From: Ophiura sarsii
Lineage: Eukaryota > Echinodermata > Ophiuroidea > Amphilepidida > Ophiuridae
Assembly (NCBI GenBank): GCA_035610835.1
Contig: CM069441.1
Location: 157,510,996 to 157,574,995 of the forward strand
DNA: 64,000 nucleotides
Direction: 5' to 3'
Shown here: piece after piece, positions 12,251 through 24,438 of the stretch
Layout of the letters: each line of letters begins with the position of its first letter
Numbering within the stretch: the first letter of the stretch is position 1
Made by a program: the position numbers and the translations under genes
The notes under the pieces: model-generated
What the model was told of the DNA's origin: nothing
The model's input: the letters and a program-made list of their open reading frames with translations, nothing else
Database searches by the model: none

Positions 12251-12310
12251 GTGGCGTGCGTAGGTTGGCCATGTCGTAGCAATCGGAAATCACGGGTTCG
12301 AATTTTCCCA
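12251..12310 (+). other. Second tRNA-like segment in the Mutator-like element
   Basis: GTGGCGTGCGTAGGTTGGCC resembles an A box, and GGGTTCGAATTTTCCC gives a B box and a partial T stem. It is degenerate and unlikely to be a functional tRNA. Confidence 0.35.
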
Positions 12311-12816
12311 TTATTTTTCTATTTTTTAAACTTGATGGTATATTAATGTAACATCATTGTTATGTCAATTTTTATCAATTATAAATGCCGCCCATGCGTT
12401 TATAGTTTTCTTTTTATTTATTTATCTATCATAAATGTATCCTTGATTTATTTAACTTTGTCTAAACAATTAAAATGCGTAAACAATTATATTATTGCTC
12501 GATATAGAGTGATTTAACTTGAGTTCAGTTTGATATATGATAGCAAAACTTGTTGTAAAACCATTTTACCAGTGTGTCCAACAATTTCACACTTTGGTAA
12601 TACATTTAGAGATGTCACTTTTAGCTTGTTATAGCTAGGCTCAATATAAGCAAGTTTGCGACCTCTATAATTTTAGGCTGGTAACACAATCCCACAGTGC
12701 ATTTCGTTAAAACAGTGTACATTATTTTTCCACGATACGTATCACGTGATAACCACGATCGATTTCGCAAAATATTGCAAAATGGCGCGGTACCCCAGCC
12801 CCCCCTAGACGACGAT

Positions 12817-13500
12817 CTCAGATCCGCCCAGGTTTGCCGACGTCATCAATTATAAAGTGGTTGCGCAATGATATCATCAACATTTTGATGTGTGCGCATG
12901 CTTATCGACACCCTGTATGACATCATGATAATTCGTCATATGCCGTTCAGACCGACGAAACGAGCGGAAAATAAGCAAATTAGTACTTTTTTGGTGCGAG
13001 CAAATATTTCGACTGTTTTTCTTTCTTTTTAAGTTAGCGATATTTTGCACATGATATTTTGAACGTAAACTTGAAAACAAAATATATGTCCAGTAAAGTA
13101 CTAGTTTTCTTGGACAGGTGTATAATATATGCTTTGTTTAACATCCGATAGGGCCGAACAGTCCCGAGTTTGTCGAATTCGTCGCGTCCGAGTTCGGTAA
13201 CACGTGTTGTGCATTTGGCTAAGACCATAGACAACGCTGTTGAGCTACACTTTCAAAAGACAATTCAATAATCACATACATGTAGGTATTTAAAAAGGGT
13301 TTAAGCCATTGATACCTATGGCTCCAGGTGGACCTTTGCAATAATACGCTGTGATGATGTTTGTTCGAAAATATTGTTTCCAGAAATAAAAACGTAATAA
13401 AAAAATTCTTATGATGTAAATAAAATAAAAGTTTTCGAAGCCTTGATCCTGTTTCGAAATGCCGTTAGACATCATTCAAATTCAACATTTTCTATAGGAC
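12817..13500. other. Unassigned stretch
   Basis: No gene or clear repeat recognised. Confidence 0.4.
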
Positions 13501-13537
13501 ATAAACAAAGTGCATGACTTTCTTTTGTTGAGCACTT
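13501..13537. mobile_element. Solo end of the 23.3-kb foldback family
   Basis: ACTTTCTTTTGTTGAGCACTT followed by TA is the same terminal sequence as both ends of the element at 23259-23934. No partner end is nearby, so this is a relic. Confidence 0.6.
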
Positions 13538-13734
13538 TAATATATACAATCTGTCGTTCGAGATACGTCAGTATTAAGCGATTCTGGGTGTTCTATATTT
13601 TAACATTAAAATAGTTTAATCAATTCCAAATAGGTGAGAAATGTCGGTTTTAATCTCTACGCACGCACCAGTTAGTCACGCGTACGCGCGCAGTTGTGAC
13701 CATGTGCACGCTGCTTTGTACGAAGCTTTATTGT

Positions 13735-13825
13735 ATCGCGGCACGAAATCTCGTATCGCGACCCCGGAATCTCGTGTGGCGACCCGAAATCTCGTATGTG
13801 AGTGCGCGATACGAAATGCATGACT
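13735..13825. repeat. Short degenerate repeats (TCTCGTATCGCGACC)
   Basis: Three or four imperfect ~20-bp units of the type AAATCTCGTATCGCGACCC, rich in CG dinucleotides. Confidence 0.5.
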
Positions 13826-14130
13826 CGAGAGTCGCGTCATGAAATGATGCACAGTGCGGTTGCCTTCATGCGCGCCCACGCCCCTCTGTTTTCATTCGCT
13901 GCTGTAGGGAGGATTCGCCAATTTGGAACTGATTAAACAATAGTTAGTACATTCTAGTATATCTGGTACCTAAATACACTTTTTCTATTTGATATCTTCA
14001 GCCTATGCTAGATGGCAACTAAAATTGGATAAGACTTCTTTTCTTGTGTCCCACAAGTCTACTGGCAAAATCGCTCAAAAGCAGTGCCGGCACAACAGGG
14101 GGGAAAGTCCCCCTCAACAACATCAAAATT

Positions 14131-14190
14131 GTCCCCCCCCCCCCCCACACTCCCCCCCCCCCCACTCCCCTCCCCCCCCCCCCCCCCCAA
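14131..14190. repeat. C-rich homopolymer tract
   Basis: Runs of C interrupted by ACT, followed by an A-rich tract. A proline-rich open frame across it is only a by-product of the C run. Confidence 0.8.
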
Positions 14191-14229
14191 AAAAAACACC
14201 AAAAAATAATTTTAAAAAAATAATAATAA

Positions 14230-16740
14230 TAATTCATTAAAACTTAGACGCTATGCTACGTTATGTTAAGCATAAAACAGCTACATTTATCCAAATTAGT
14301 TAGTATTATACCAAATTTGACAATTAAAGCTTAAAATGGCACAAAAACAAACAAACTCAAAAGTGTTTTTTTAGTTATTCATTTATTTACTATTGTTTAA
14401 AACATTTTTTAACATTTTTATGGTTGGGGTGCATGTGGGAGGGGGGCAGGCCTGTGATCGGGGAGGGGGCATAATTGAGTACTTAATATTTATATACATA
14501 ATATTTTGTCATTTAGGCTACCATAAAGGACGGAATATCGTAATGCAATATATATTACTGCCTTTTTAATCATTTCCCATCCAGCTACTTTATACACGTG
14601 ACTAATTTGAAAATACCAAACTTGATATAACTTAAGTATATTAAATAGCACACTTAAACTCCAAATACATTGGAATCCAACAAAACAATATGTCATCTTA
14701 AAGATCTTTGCAACAGATAAAATTTGGTGTAAGAATCGTGGTAATCGAGTATTAATGCTCTGGTCATTTGAAATTTTCCAAAAGTAGTCGAAAACCATGA
14801 AAACCTGCCACGAAATGCCATTTTGAGCCAAAAATTGATAACATTTGTTCGACATTGAACCTCTTTATTTAATTAACCATGTTCTTACAATGACTAAAAA
14901 CGCATCAATGATCACAGTTCTTACATGTTTATCAGCTGATAGAAAATCAGAAGTGTATTTTATTCCAAAGTTTGTAAGCCAGGTTCCTGAAAATTGCAAA
15001 AATTCAATCCGTAATGTGGAAATCCTAAAATATATACGAAGACTAATTGCGTAACTAAATATCTCAAGTTCTACAGGTACATGTAGTAGTAAACTAATGA
15101 CATGTGTTATGATGGATACCTATGCTAAGATGTGTCTTTAAATTGACAATCAGTTCGATATCTTATCAGCTATGCAAATTAATTATTCAAATCCAAAAAA
15201 TGCAAATTATGTACCTAATGCCATATTTTTTAACATGATTATACTCCTAAATACATTCATAATATGTGTCACCATGTTTAACAAAAGTATATTGCAATAC
15301 TTTTTATTTGTAACCATGGTAACCATTGATTTGTATCAAATTATGCATAAATGTCCCAATAAATGTCTTAATGCTTGTATGCTACACTCACTGTTTTAAA
15401 AATCCAATTATACCAACAGATTTCCAGGAATGAACATGTATTATAGTGCACAATAGAATATCTACCTTTTAAAATTGGACCCAAAAATAGGGCATTTGGC
15501 CTAAAAATGAGGTATTTTGAGCAAAATATGTGGATTCGTTCAAACAGTCCAATCTCGAGTTATTGAAATAAATTTAGAATAGTACATACATGGGGATGTA
15601 GCTAAAGGTCAGAACAACCATATGTGGTAAGGGCATGCCCACACATGGAATGAAGCACTCAAGTAAAATGCATTCCTTACAGGGGTGTTTATAAGAAATG
15701 AGGCCTGTGTGTGCATTCAATGAGAAAAGTAGTAGATTTCACGCGCTGTATTAAAACCACTGAAAAACAATATTTTATTTAAAATATTACTAGGAGGATT
15801 AATAAATTGACACTCCCCCAAAATTCCAAGAACATAACTAAATTATATAAAGTGAAAAGATCACATTTTTATATACCTTCGTTTGTTTATAAATTAGATT
15901 TGAAGTTTACCAAAATATAGACATTTCTCAATTGTGCGCGAAATGTGTGTGTGTGGCAGGTTTGTACAGCATGACTCTCGCTATGCCTACTCGACCGAGA
16001 CTTGATCCAGGGACCTACGAACTCCATACGGAGAACTATAAATTAGAATCATTAGAAATGCATAAAGGGTACAAGAGTTCAAATCCCAAATGTCATGGCT
16101 ATTTTATTAATTCATGTGAATGACACAATCACCACGGGTACAAATGGTACAAAAGTGTTTTTCATTTTTCTACTGAGTGAGGCCTTGACCGTACAATGAC
16201 ACTTAATTCAGGTTCAAAATATTATCATCAGAATACAATGGATCCTTAAGGACTAGTATGAACGCTTTTCTAGGCAGAATTATGTTTCCTGATGTGTCAA
16301 GTATGGCTCATGCACCAAATGACTAGCCCCAGCCCAAATCCCAAAGAGTAAAAAATATATAGATTGCATAGATTAAAATTGTTCATACGGCCTTACTTTT
16401 ATTTTACTTACTAGGTACCGTGGATGGGAGTATGGACACCGATTTATGACGAATACAGGAAGCAATGCTAGAGAACATAAATGTAGATTTATAACGGGTC
16501 CGTAATTTTAGTTAGTGAAAAGCGTACAGATATTTCATAACAGCTTCACAATTACTCTCACTCAAAGCACTGACAGCAATTTAAAGGTCATGGTTGTCAT
16601 GATCAAAATCCAGAATACTGGAAACTTCAACTTGGTTAAATTATTGAAATAAAAAATTGTAAGTTCAATTCACATCATTATCAGTGTCTGGTATAAATAA
16701 TAGGAAAACTCACTCCTGGGCTATTGAGAAAGAAAACTAG
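14230..16740. other. Unassigned stretch
   Basis: No gene or element recognised. Frames of 60-120 codons occur on both strands but are AT-rich, have no splice context and resemble no family. Confidence 0.45.
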
Positions 16741-16749
16741 AACCGGTAT

Positions 16750-16825
16750 AGCGTCCAGAACCCGGGTGCGAAAAACCCGGGTTTTGAGTAAACACTATTA
16801 CTGGACAAAACCCGGGTTTTGCGCA
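16750..16825. repeat. Clustered AACCCGGGTT palindromes
   Basis: AACCCGGGTTTT occurs at about 16778 and 16806, with a related CCCGGGT at 16760. The same palindrome is embedded at 18427 with GCGCAAAACC-like flanks. The pair may be the ends of a ~1.7-kb inverted-repeat region running to about 18465. Confidence 0.45.
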
Positions 16826-17389
16826 ACAACACTCAGGGCAGTGTCACTCAACTTACCGATCTGAAGCTGGTGTCCCATTGTTGGTGGCGCTGTTTGTATC
16901 GTCTGCTGCCATAGAAATCCTACAGCTTACGGGCAAGCCCCGAAAGGGTTATCTATGTCGTCTGCTTTAGGTATTCGAATTAATTGAAGTTTACAGGGAA
17001 TTGTTCTGAAAATTCCCCATGGGGCCGGTTTTGAGTTTATGATACCGCGTGCTGGAGGATATACACCATGCGCTCCCCGTAAACGATCCATGCAAAGTAG
17101 GAGGGGTCAAACAATCAGCTCTAACTTGAGTTATCTCATACGTCCATGGCATTCACATAGAGTGCTGGGAAAAGCTGTTTTCGAACCGTTGGTGCGATTT
17201 GGTGTGTACTTTTGACCATATTTTATTGAAAAGCAATCACTTTATTTAATTTTGCCTGTTGCCATCACATACACTATATGAAAAATCAGGGGGGGGGGGT
17301 GATCACATTGACCACCTCCACCCCAGGTTAAAAAAGGGGACGGGAGGGATATCCCTCCCAGAATTTCCGCCCTACATGTATTAGGGAGT

Positions 17390-17690
17390 CCCTTTTTCCC
17401 AGCCTCTCATGTCTTAGTTGTACGATTTACAGGGACTCGACTCCCGCACTTAGACCCCCAAGCCTCTTCAACATTGTACCGGGCGAATTACACAGAGAAA
17501 CCCTCTTTTCTTCAACAATAGCTGTACGAATTACAGAACAGAGGACCCTATCTCCAACAATTAGGCGAATAACAGGGACTCCCTCTTATTTTTACAATGA
17601 ATGAGAAGGGACTTTTATCTTAATGAGTTTTACGAATAATACAGAGACTCCCCTATTTTTTACAACAGTTATACTAACCCAAACCCCCTG
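17390..17690. repeat. Degenerate ~60-bp tandem repeat
   Basis: Five or six diverged units share the order TACGAATTACAGGGACTCCC then TCTT, a T-rich stretch and CAACAAT. Strong divergence indicates an old array. Confidence 0.5.
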
Positions 17691-18621
17691 AGTGCTAACA
17701 AATGCTAATCCTAAGTCCCTCTCCAAACGCATGCGCCGTCGGTTTTCGATGAAGTAGTCAACCGAGCCTATATAGTGAGCGCAGTATACTGCACGAATGT
17801 GTAGCTGAGGGGGGAGGGTCAATCATCCAACATGCAGGCAAGTGCCCTTCCCAGGCAACACCCATTTGCATGTTGCGAATTATTTTTGACTCTGAGGATA
17901 TTTAACCCCAGTGATATACCCATTCCTCCCACTCCAATATTGACAACTGCCTAAACATCGAAAATTCGGGGTTTAATTCCGTAGAAAGTCCAAGTTTCCA
18001 TACACGTGTTGTCATAAAAAAATCATCCACGTTTTAATCTGAGTGCCACCCCACCCTAACTTTGATTTTAAGTAGCCTACGAGTTAATCAGCATATAGGG
18101 CCTAATATTTACACTCACTCAACACAAAACAGGAACAATTGCAAAATGTGTCTTGAACCATTCATTAATTCATTAAACAATATAAATAATAATAGCACCA
18201 CATTAAATAATAAAACCAATGCCTAATAGTTAGAAACGGCAGTCACAACAAAATCACTGATATTCCCCGCTATTAACGGCCTCATAAAAGTAATTCCTGA
18301 TTTGCAAATCAAGCGATCGTATTACAAACAACCAGTATGCCATACGTACATGCACTGCATGACGTATTTCTGCGCAAAACCCAGGCCCCATTTTTGTATG
18401 CGCAAAACTAGGGGCTTGCGCCAAACCCGGGTTTTGCGCAGACCCTAGTTTTAGACGCAGCACCGGGTCTTTGCTACTTAGGGACGCACCATTTGATTTT
18501 CAGGGGGGGTGGTAGGAAGTTGGGTTCGGGGGTGAATTTTTTTTTTTGGCCGCCGTAAGGGGTGATGTTTGGTTTTTTTGCGCCGCCGAAGGCGGCGAAT
18601 TTTTTTTTGTAAGGTATCCAT

Positions 18622-18721
18622 NNNNNNNNNNNNNNNNNNNNNNNNNNNNNNNNNNNNNNNNNNNNNNNNNNNNNNNNNNNNNNNNNNNNNNNNNNNNNNN
18701 NNNNNNNNNNNNNNNNNNNNN
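18622..18721. other. Assembly gap (100 N)
   Basis: Exactly 100 N, a conventional placeholder of unknown true length. The left flank has a GC palindrome (CGCCGCCGAAGGCGGCG) and long T runs that may have blocked sequencing. Reading frames across the gap have no meaning. Confidence 0.99.
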
Positions 18722-18884
18722 TGAAAAGTGTCAGGAAGCCCACTGGTGTCAGGGTATACATTTAAGATCCATTGAAGATACCTTTGAGGTATCCCCTTAC
18801 AGATCTCCTGGTACATTAAGGAGCCCCTTGACCCTTTCAAGTGTCTCCCAACACCACTTTCGGCGTCGATTGACACCCCAAAAA

Positions 18885-19021
18885 GTGGGTCCTGGGGCGC
18901 TACCAAAAAGTTGTCAAATCGGTTTGACACCCTAAAGCTGCCATCTTTACCCCCAAAGAAGTCCACAAGATACTCTAAAGGTATCACTTTGACTCCTTGT
19001 TGGTAGCGCCCCAGGACCCAC
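18885..19021. repeat. 21-bp inverted repeat
   Basis: The arms are perfect reverse complements: a 21-bp arm containing GGTCCTGGGGCGCTACC at 18885-18905, and its complement at 19001-19021, separated by 95 bases. Several GGTGTC/GACACC strings surround them. Possibly part of a TIR element broken by the gap. Confidence 0.6.
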
Positions 19022-19109
19022 AGCTGGACACCCAAAAAGGTGTCTATTGATTTCTTTTATTTTTTCAGTGTAGGTAAAGGAATTCCCAAAGGAGATATAT
19101 TATTAGTAT

Positions 19110-21102
19110 CTTGAGTGAAGTGGACTTCATAAAAGTCCTTGACTGTGTAAGCCGTCATTTCCAGCTATTTCCGCCTTGGTTTAATCTTTGTAAAACCCTA
19201 AAGGGGCCAAGCGAGATTTCTCTCCCTATCGCTCTCAATCTCTAAAATAACCAGGAAAACACTATAAAAGAAACCGTACAATGTAACGATTTCTATAAAA
19301 GTCAATTAATCCGCGAATAAAAAATCATTTTCTGAGCTTTCCTGAAGGCCTCTATGTTTCAATGTTTCAAATAGCGCTTCTGTGATAAAATCAGAAGCAT
19401 GGAACCGAAACAAGACAAACATACATTCATGGACCTTGATGCATGACTATATCAATTGGACATTTCCAATAACAATGATTCGACACCATGATGTGTTTCC
19501 ATTGAATTTGAAGGGGGCGGGGATGAGCCTACCACAGATAATGGTTAATCGGCCATCTTTTTTTAGACTCATGACACCTGCTGTGATGATGTGAATTATT
19601 AATAAAACCAGTACTAAGCGTTGAGTCACATGTATCTATATAGTTACAAAGACAATCAAGCGCTATTGCAACCATCTTAATAAATTAATGTTGACAGTTC
19701 GAAACTCTCAAAGGAAGAATAAGTGTGTGAAGTCAACAATTATGAAAGAAATAATGATAAATGACGAAAATGCGGTATACCCTCAATTTAGCGTAGGTGG
19801 TCAAATTCAGGGTCAAATTATTGGATCTAATTTAATCTAAACAGATACATTTCTGATATGGACACATACAGGGTGTCTCAAAAAAAAACGTGCACGTGTT
19901 TACCCAGCTTATTGACCGTGAACTTATAGAATTTGGTGTAACAATTGTATACATATTGATAGCCATAACGGTTAGCTTTCATATTCCGTTTATTTCATCT
20001 GATTTGGTTTTGTCAATCTTGAGATATGACCAATTAACTAAAGCTACCTAAAGTCAACGTTGTGCCACTTTACAGTTTGCAATGAATAGAAAGGGTTACT
20101 CCGGAGATGGGGGTTGTTACCACCGGGGTTACCACCCTCTAACAAAATCCAATCCGAAATGCAGTGTATGCTTATTTGGGTACCATGTTATAGCTAGAGG
20201 TTCCCTCTATCCACACATACTAAAACAAGTACAAATATCCCACGCATGACGTCACAATGACGTCACCAAACATGGCCGACCTCAAAATCCCGTCGTATTC
20301 GATGGACAGTGAAATATCATAGAAATCTTCGCCAAAAAAGTTCTAAATATCGGAATTTCACCCGGTTTTTTGCTTATAAGTGATGGAAATGGTGTTTCTA
20401 ACATAGACCCATGCTAAAATATTTCAGGAACAATCAATAAAAATATTTTTCAAAATGGCGATTTAAAAAATATTTGTAAGGTGGCAACCACCCCCTTACT
20501 ATCGGACTTTGACGGCTTACCCTACCCCCGGGTAAGGTGGCAGCCTCAATTTGTTTTCGTCAAAGTGAGCGCAGGGAATGTAAAAGCGATCCCCAAGACG
20601 CCCTAGGTCACTGTTTTTTGCGTTCTAGCGCAATCGGCGGTCACCCTCCCTTAAGAGGACGAGGGTTTTAATGCTTATCTTAAGCATTCTTTCCGTAAAA
20701 GTGGCACAACTTCGATTTTAGGTAGCTTTAGTTAATTGATCATATCTTAGGATTTTTTAAACCAAATTAGATGAAATAAACAGCATATGAAAGCTAAGTG
20801 TTGGGTCTATCAATATGTATACAACTGTTACACCAAATATTAGAAGTTCATGGTCAAAAAGTTGGGTAAACACGTGCACGGTTTTTTTTGAGACACCCTG
20901 TAATCTATACAAAGTGAGGGATTACACTTCATGAATTGTTATAAATACTAGATAAACCCCTAAATAATCCAGGATACATATAAGTGCAGAGCGCAGTCAG
21001 TTTTCCTATCAAAAATTACCAGGAAAATATCATTATATTTCAGACCCTATTTCCGGTGTATAAATTGATGAAACTTGGGTATTCGGATAAATTTACTATC
21101 AC
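19110..21102. repeat. Duplicated segment, copy 1
   Basis: Starting at GTGAAGTGGACTTCATAAAA, this segment matches 24160 onward (GTGAAGTGGACTTCTTAAAA). Similarity continues through TTCGAAACTCTCAAAGGAAG, GGATCTAATTTAATCTAAAC and GATATGGACACATA. After the TIR element at 19869-20900 the match resumes (ATCTATAC.AAGTGAGGG) and reaches GATGAAACTTGGGT near 21070. No coding sequence is visible. Confidence 0.75.
19869..20900. mobile_element. Tc1/mariner-like foldback element, TA target
   Basis: The ends CAGGGTGTCTCAAAAAAAAA and TTTTTTTTGAGACACCCTG are flanked by TA on both sides (19867-19868, 20901-20902). The arms stay complementary for about 200 bp (for example AAAGCTACCTAAAGTCAACG against a matching region at 20710-20735). 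There is no transposase. The duplicated segment at 25629 keeps the uninterrupted target (GGACACATAATCTATAC), so this is a real insertion with TA duplication. Confidence 0.85.
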
Positions 21103-21214
21103 TTAAAGGGACATTAAGTGGTGGTGAACATTTTAAATGTTTAAAAAATTTACTTCAGAATTCAACTAACAAAAACACAGCAAAACTTGATTAAAACAAT
21201 ATCATCGCTATTTC
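21103..21214. mobile_element. Truncated end of the TTAAAGGGACA family
   Basis: TTAAAGGGACATTAAGTGGT and the following ~100 bases match 39905-40050. The match stops at the start of the inverted repeat at 21214. Confidence 0.65.
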
Positions 21215-21372
21215 AGAATCGGGTCATAGACTCTTGGTAATTTGTACCTGCCCCCGTCTTTGTTGAGTAATGGTTGGTTGGCTCTGATGTAAATAGCCTC
21301 CTTGACACCTCTCTCGAACCAACAAAGACGGGGGCAGGTACAAATGACCAAGAGTCTATGACCCGATTCTGA
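21214..21372. repeat. 52-bp inverted repeat (AATCGGGTCATAG…)
   Basis: The arms 21214-21265 and 21320-21372 are reverse complements (CAGAATCGGGTCATAGACTC … GAGTCTATGACCCGATTCTG). The same arm and its downstream sequence recur at 60150-60460, so this is a dispersed repeat. Confidence 0.75.
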
Positions 21373-21411
21373 CGTCACACCTCCAAAAGGTCAAGTCGAG
21401 TCATTAGTCTG

Positions 21412-21439
21412 CTGATGAAAGGTGTAGTAACACCTGAAT
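21412..21439 (+). ncRNA. Hammerhead-ribozyme-like core, degenerate
   Basis: CTGATGA is followed by a hairpin (AGGTGT-AGTA-ACACCT) and GAAT. The canonical core is CUGAUGA, stem II, GAAA. Here the last core A is T, and there is one extra A before the stem, so it is probably inactive. A copy with GAAA intact is at 60409. Confidence 0.3.
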
Positions 21440-21852
21440 ATTCCAGGTAAATATTTCTTGTGTTGAGATCGAAAGTTTTACTTCATTTTATTTATCACCA
21501 ACACAGATGAACTTTCATTCTAACATTGTTTATGTGTTGAAGTATGGCACTACTAGGTTTTAATTGGCATACTTATTCTGAAATCCCATAATTCTAGCAA
21601 TATAAATGCGTAATAATTTTAGAAAAGTAACAAGTCTGTATGTCGGTAACCTTTTCATACTACAGAGTTGTTCATGTTGTTAAGAAGATCGTAACACACG
21701 TGTGGATAACACTACATTTGAAATAGCGCTGTAACTCACATAATGAAGTTGTGGTACAAATTAAACTGAATGATGATAATCGATTGGCCATCATCTATAA
21801 CAATACCGTATTAGTCCGGGTTAGACCTGGATCCAGTGGCGTATCTGGGATC

Positions 21853-21858
<6 letters not shown>

Positions 21859-21886
<28 letters not shown>
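21859..21886. repeat. 28-base G run
   Basis: Follows CCAGTGGCGTATCTGGGATC. Several other G/C runs in this window follow a similar CAGTGGYGTA motif. Confidence 0.85.
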
Positions 21887-21890
<4 letters not shown>

Positions 21891-22189
21891 AGGGTATTTT
21901 TTCCCGGTGAACACCAGTTCGACCCTATTAGGTAAACAAATGACGCAGATGGGTTGTTTATTCCAGCGAATGACGTTGCATCTTAAAGTAGATGCGCGCG
22001 CAGCGCGTGAAAATTTAACAACAGATCTACACGAATCTGGTCGTTATTAAGGTAATTTTTTTTTCAAACGGGCTTCTATAATGATTTTCCTGGACAAAGT
22101 CGAAAATTTGCCATTTTTATACTGAATTGCCCATCATAAAACCGGGAAGAACCAAAGTTTAGAAGGGAATGAAGTAAATCCCTTAGATT

Positions 22190-22348
22190 TTCTCTTTCCT
22201 TTTCCCTTTTATCTTCCTCTTCTCCTTTTCCTTTCCTTTTTCCTTCTCTCTTTCTCCTCCTCCCTTTCCTTTCTTTCCCTTTCCTTCCCCTTTTCCCTTT
22301 CCTTTCCCCTTTTCTTTTCCTCTCTTCCCTCTCTTCTTCCCTTCTCTT
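22190..22348. repeat. Polypyrimidine tract (CCTTTTCCC-like)
   Basis: About 160 bases almost purely C and T on the + strand. The Lys/Gly/Glu-rich open frame on the - strand is a by-product. Confidence 0.85.
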
Positions 22349-22439
22349 CGATTTTTTTTAGCCCGGTAGTGTGAGCTGGCCTTCCCGATCAAATCTGTCT
22401 GGGGGGATTCCCCCTCCCCCTGACCCCCCGAGAGATACG

Positions 22440-23256
22440 CTACTGCCTGGATCGCTGCACATAACTAGAATGAATAGTGCGTCTTATCTCTTATGGTATT
22501 CTAGTCTCAGGTTCAACCAACAATTATGTGAGATTGCAAGATAGTGTGCCGGAATTTCCTGAAATAATGATTCACATACGAGGCTAATTGACATACCAGT
22601 ATTCCATATAACGATTTATGGTTTCATCGTTATGTTTGGTAGAGGTCATAGTAATCGAATGGTATTTATCAAAACAAACGCACTGTGATACCAGTGTGCG
22701 CGATATTTAAAAATAACAACATATTAGTTTAATTTATCAAACTTATGTCTTAAAAAATGTAGGCCTATGCCGCAGGCTCGTTCAAACTTTCAATTGATTT
22801 GTCCTGTATTTCTGTGCTTTTAATGTAACCCAAAGCACAACTGCAACACGATATGCTTGCATGGTGCATCGTGTTTAACTGTACATCCTGTGTCACAAGT
22901 TATCCCTGAAAAAATCGTTCGACAATATTCCAGTCAAAGTATATATAAGCAGACAAACGGAAAGCAGTTTAGTATTTAAAAGTGGTCATTCATTTATTTG
23001 TTTTGATCTTCTTTTTAATTTAACTGCATCATTTGTTTAGCAGACAAAATAAACAAATGATTTATGAAAGCAATATTGAGTATAATCATGGACGGTAGAA
23101 CCATGACAACCGTTGCATGAGAACCTTTGTGTTTCCCTTCCACATCTTTCCAAAATCAATTGATCGACCTAAGGACCTAATACTAATCCCGTACAATATG
23201 TCGTCATTTTCATGTTAATAAACTTGGTAAACATGGTACCTCTTATATATATATCA
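22440..23256. other. Unassigned stretch
   Basis: No gene or repeat recognised. Confidence 0.4.
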
Positions 23257-23258
23257 TA

Positions 23259-23934
23259 AAGTGCTCAACAAAAGAAAGTCGTACACTTTAGTTAAGTTAT
23301 TTAAAGTAACTTTCGATTATTGTTTTACCAAACAGGCTTAAATAGACATTTGGATGAACCTTTTAGGCACATTTTTATACCAAACATAACACCTAGCAAC
23401 AAAGAAAACCATAATTAGCGCCATTTAAAGAAAATTAGGCACTTTTCAAAAGTCACATTTTCAATACACTACGCGGGAGGAAAATGTGTCTGAGTGAGGT
23501 TCACCCCGTGTGTGACACCGTTATAACCAGGATTGACCGACGGGCAATCAATCACACAGTGCAGCCATGCACACTGGTGTGGGGGGGGGGGGGGGATATT
23601 TGATTCCCATGCATGACACTTTGAATTTGAATTAGCCCGCGCATTGAAAGGAAATGCGCAGCGATCAACACGGGACTGATACGGCTTATGTGCTTGTTAA
23701 CAATTGGTGTTTTTTTCCGCGTAGTGTATTAAAAATATGACTTTTGAAAAGGGAGTAATTTTCTAGAAATGGTGTTAATCATGGTTTACCTTTGTTGTTA
23801 GGTATTATGTTTGGTATCAAAATGTGCCGACAAGATTCATCCAAATGTCTATTTAGCCTGTTTGGTAAAAAAATAATGGAAAGTTACTTTAAATGACCTA
23901 AATAAAGTGTACGACTTTCTTTTGTTGAGCACTT
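23259..23934. mobile_element. Foldback element with ~230-bp TIRs, TA target
   Basis: AAGTGCTCAACAAAAGAAAG at the left end and CTTTCTTTTGTTGAGCACTT at the right are flanked by TA. The arms remain complementary inward to TTTCAATACACTACGCGG / CCGCGTAGTGTATTAAAA. The unpaired ~220-bp centre includes a G run at 23580. No transposase. Confidence 0.85.
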
Positions 23935-24326
23935 TAGATATTTAAAACAAAATAGCAAGCAAAAGTGGATTCGTGCTAGGGTGTGTTTATTGAACCTATA
24001 ATCAGCCATAGCTGAGCTATGACTAAGAGGAAGTACGTATTCTTGGCTCACATTTATTTTCTGAGTATTTATAACCTCATAACGCATTAAATATTAATGA
24101 ATGCTTTTAATAATACCCGATGTTCTTACCAATTGTAAGCTGTAGGGCCTATAAGATAAGTGTGAAGTGGACTTCTTAAAAAGTCATTGGACCATGTAAG
24201 CTGTCATTTCCAGCTATTTGCGTTTGAGTGACACCCTTATTTTCCTCAATATGTCGACGTTAAGGTTCACAAAAACAAATCGTTTGTAGAATACAAAAGG
24301 TGATGGATGTGATATGAAATACCATA

Positions 24327-24438
24327 TCTACATATATTACACAACGTGATGTAATAGGGATCATAATCGTAAATTCTACATATATTACACAACGTGATGT
24401 AATATTTATAGGGATCATAATCGTATAATCTACATATA
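24327..24438. repeat. ~50-bp tandem repeat
   Basis: TCTACATATATTACACAACG…ATCATAATCGTA occurs twice, with a third copy starting at 24429. The third is split by the element at 24439-25010 and resumes at TTACACAATAGGGATCAT. Confidence 0.75.

Larger units (their letters stand above)
11529..12807. mobile_element. Mutator-like non-autonomous element with 9-bp target duplication
   Basis: The ends TAGGGGGGGTGGGGTACCGC and GCGGTACCCCAGCCCCCCCTA are inverted, and the match continues to CGCCATTTTG. GACGACGAT is found directly outside both ends (11520-11528 and 12808-12816): a 9-bp target-site duplication, the length typical of Mutator-like elements. The 1.28-kb body has no transposase. It contains two tRNA-like segments and an internal inverted pair around GGTGTGCAGTTC / GAACTGCACACC. 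The superfamily call rests on duplication length only. Confidence 0.65.

Noticed and set aside
14490..14855. 121-codon frame on the - strand
   Set aside because: AT-rich composition, no recognisable domain, no splice or promoter context.
18474..19035. Long frames on both strands around 18.5-19.0 kb
   Set aside because: They run through 100 N, so the length is artificial.
22183..22392. Lys/Gly/Glu-rich frame on the - strand
   Set aside because: Produced by the polypyrimidine tract; no start context or splice signals.
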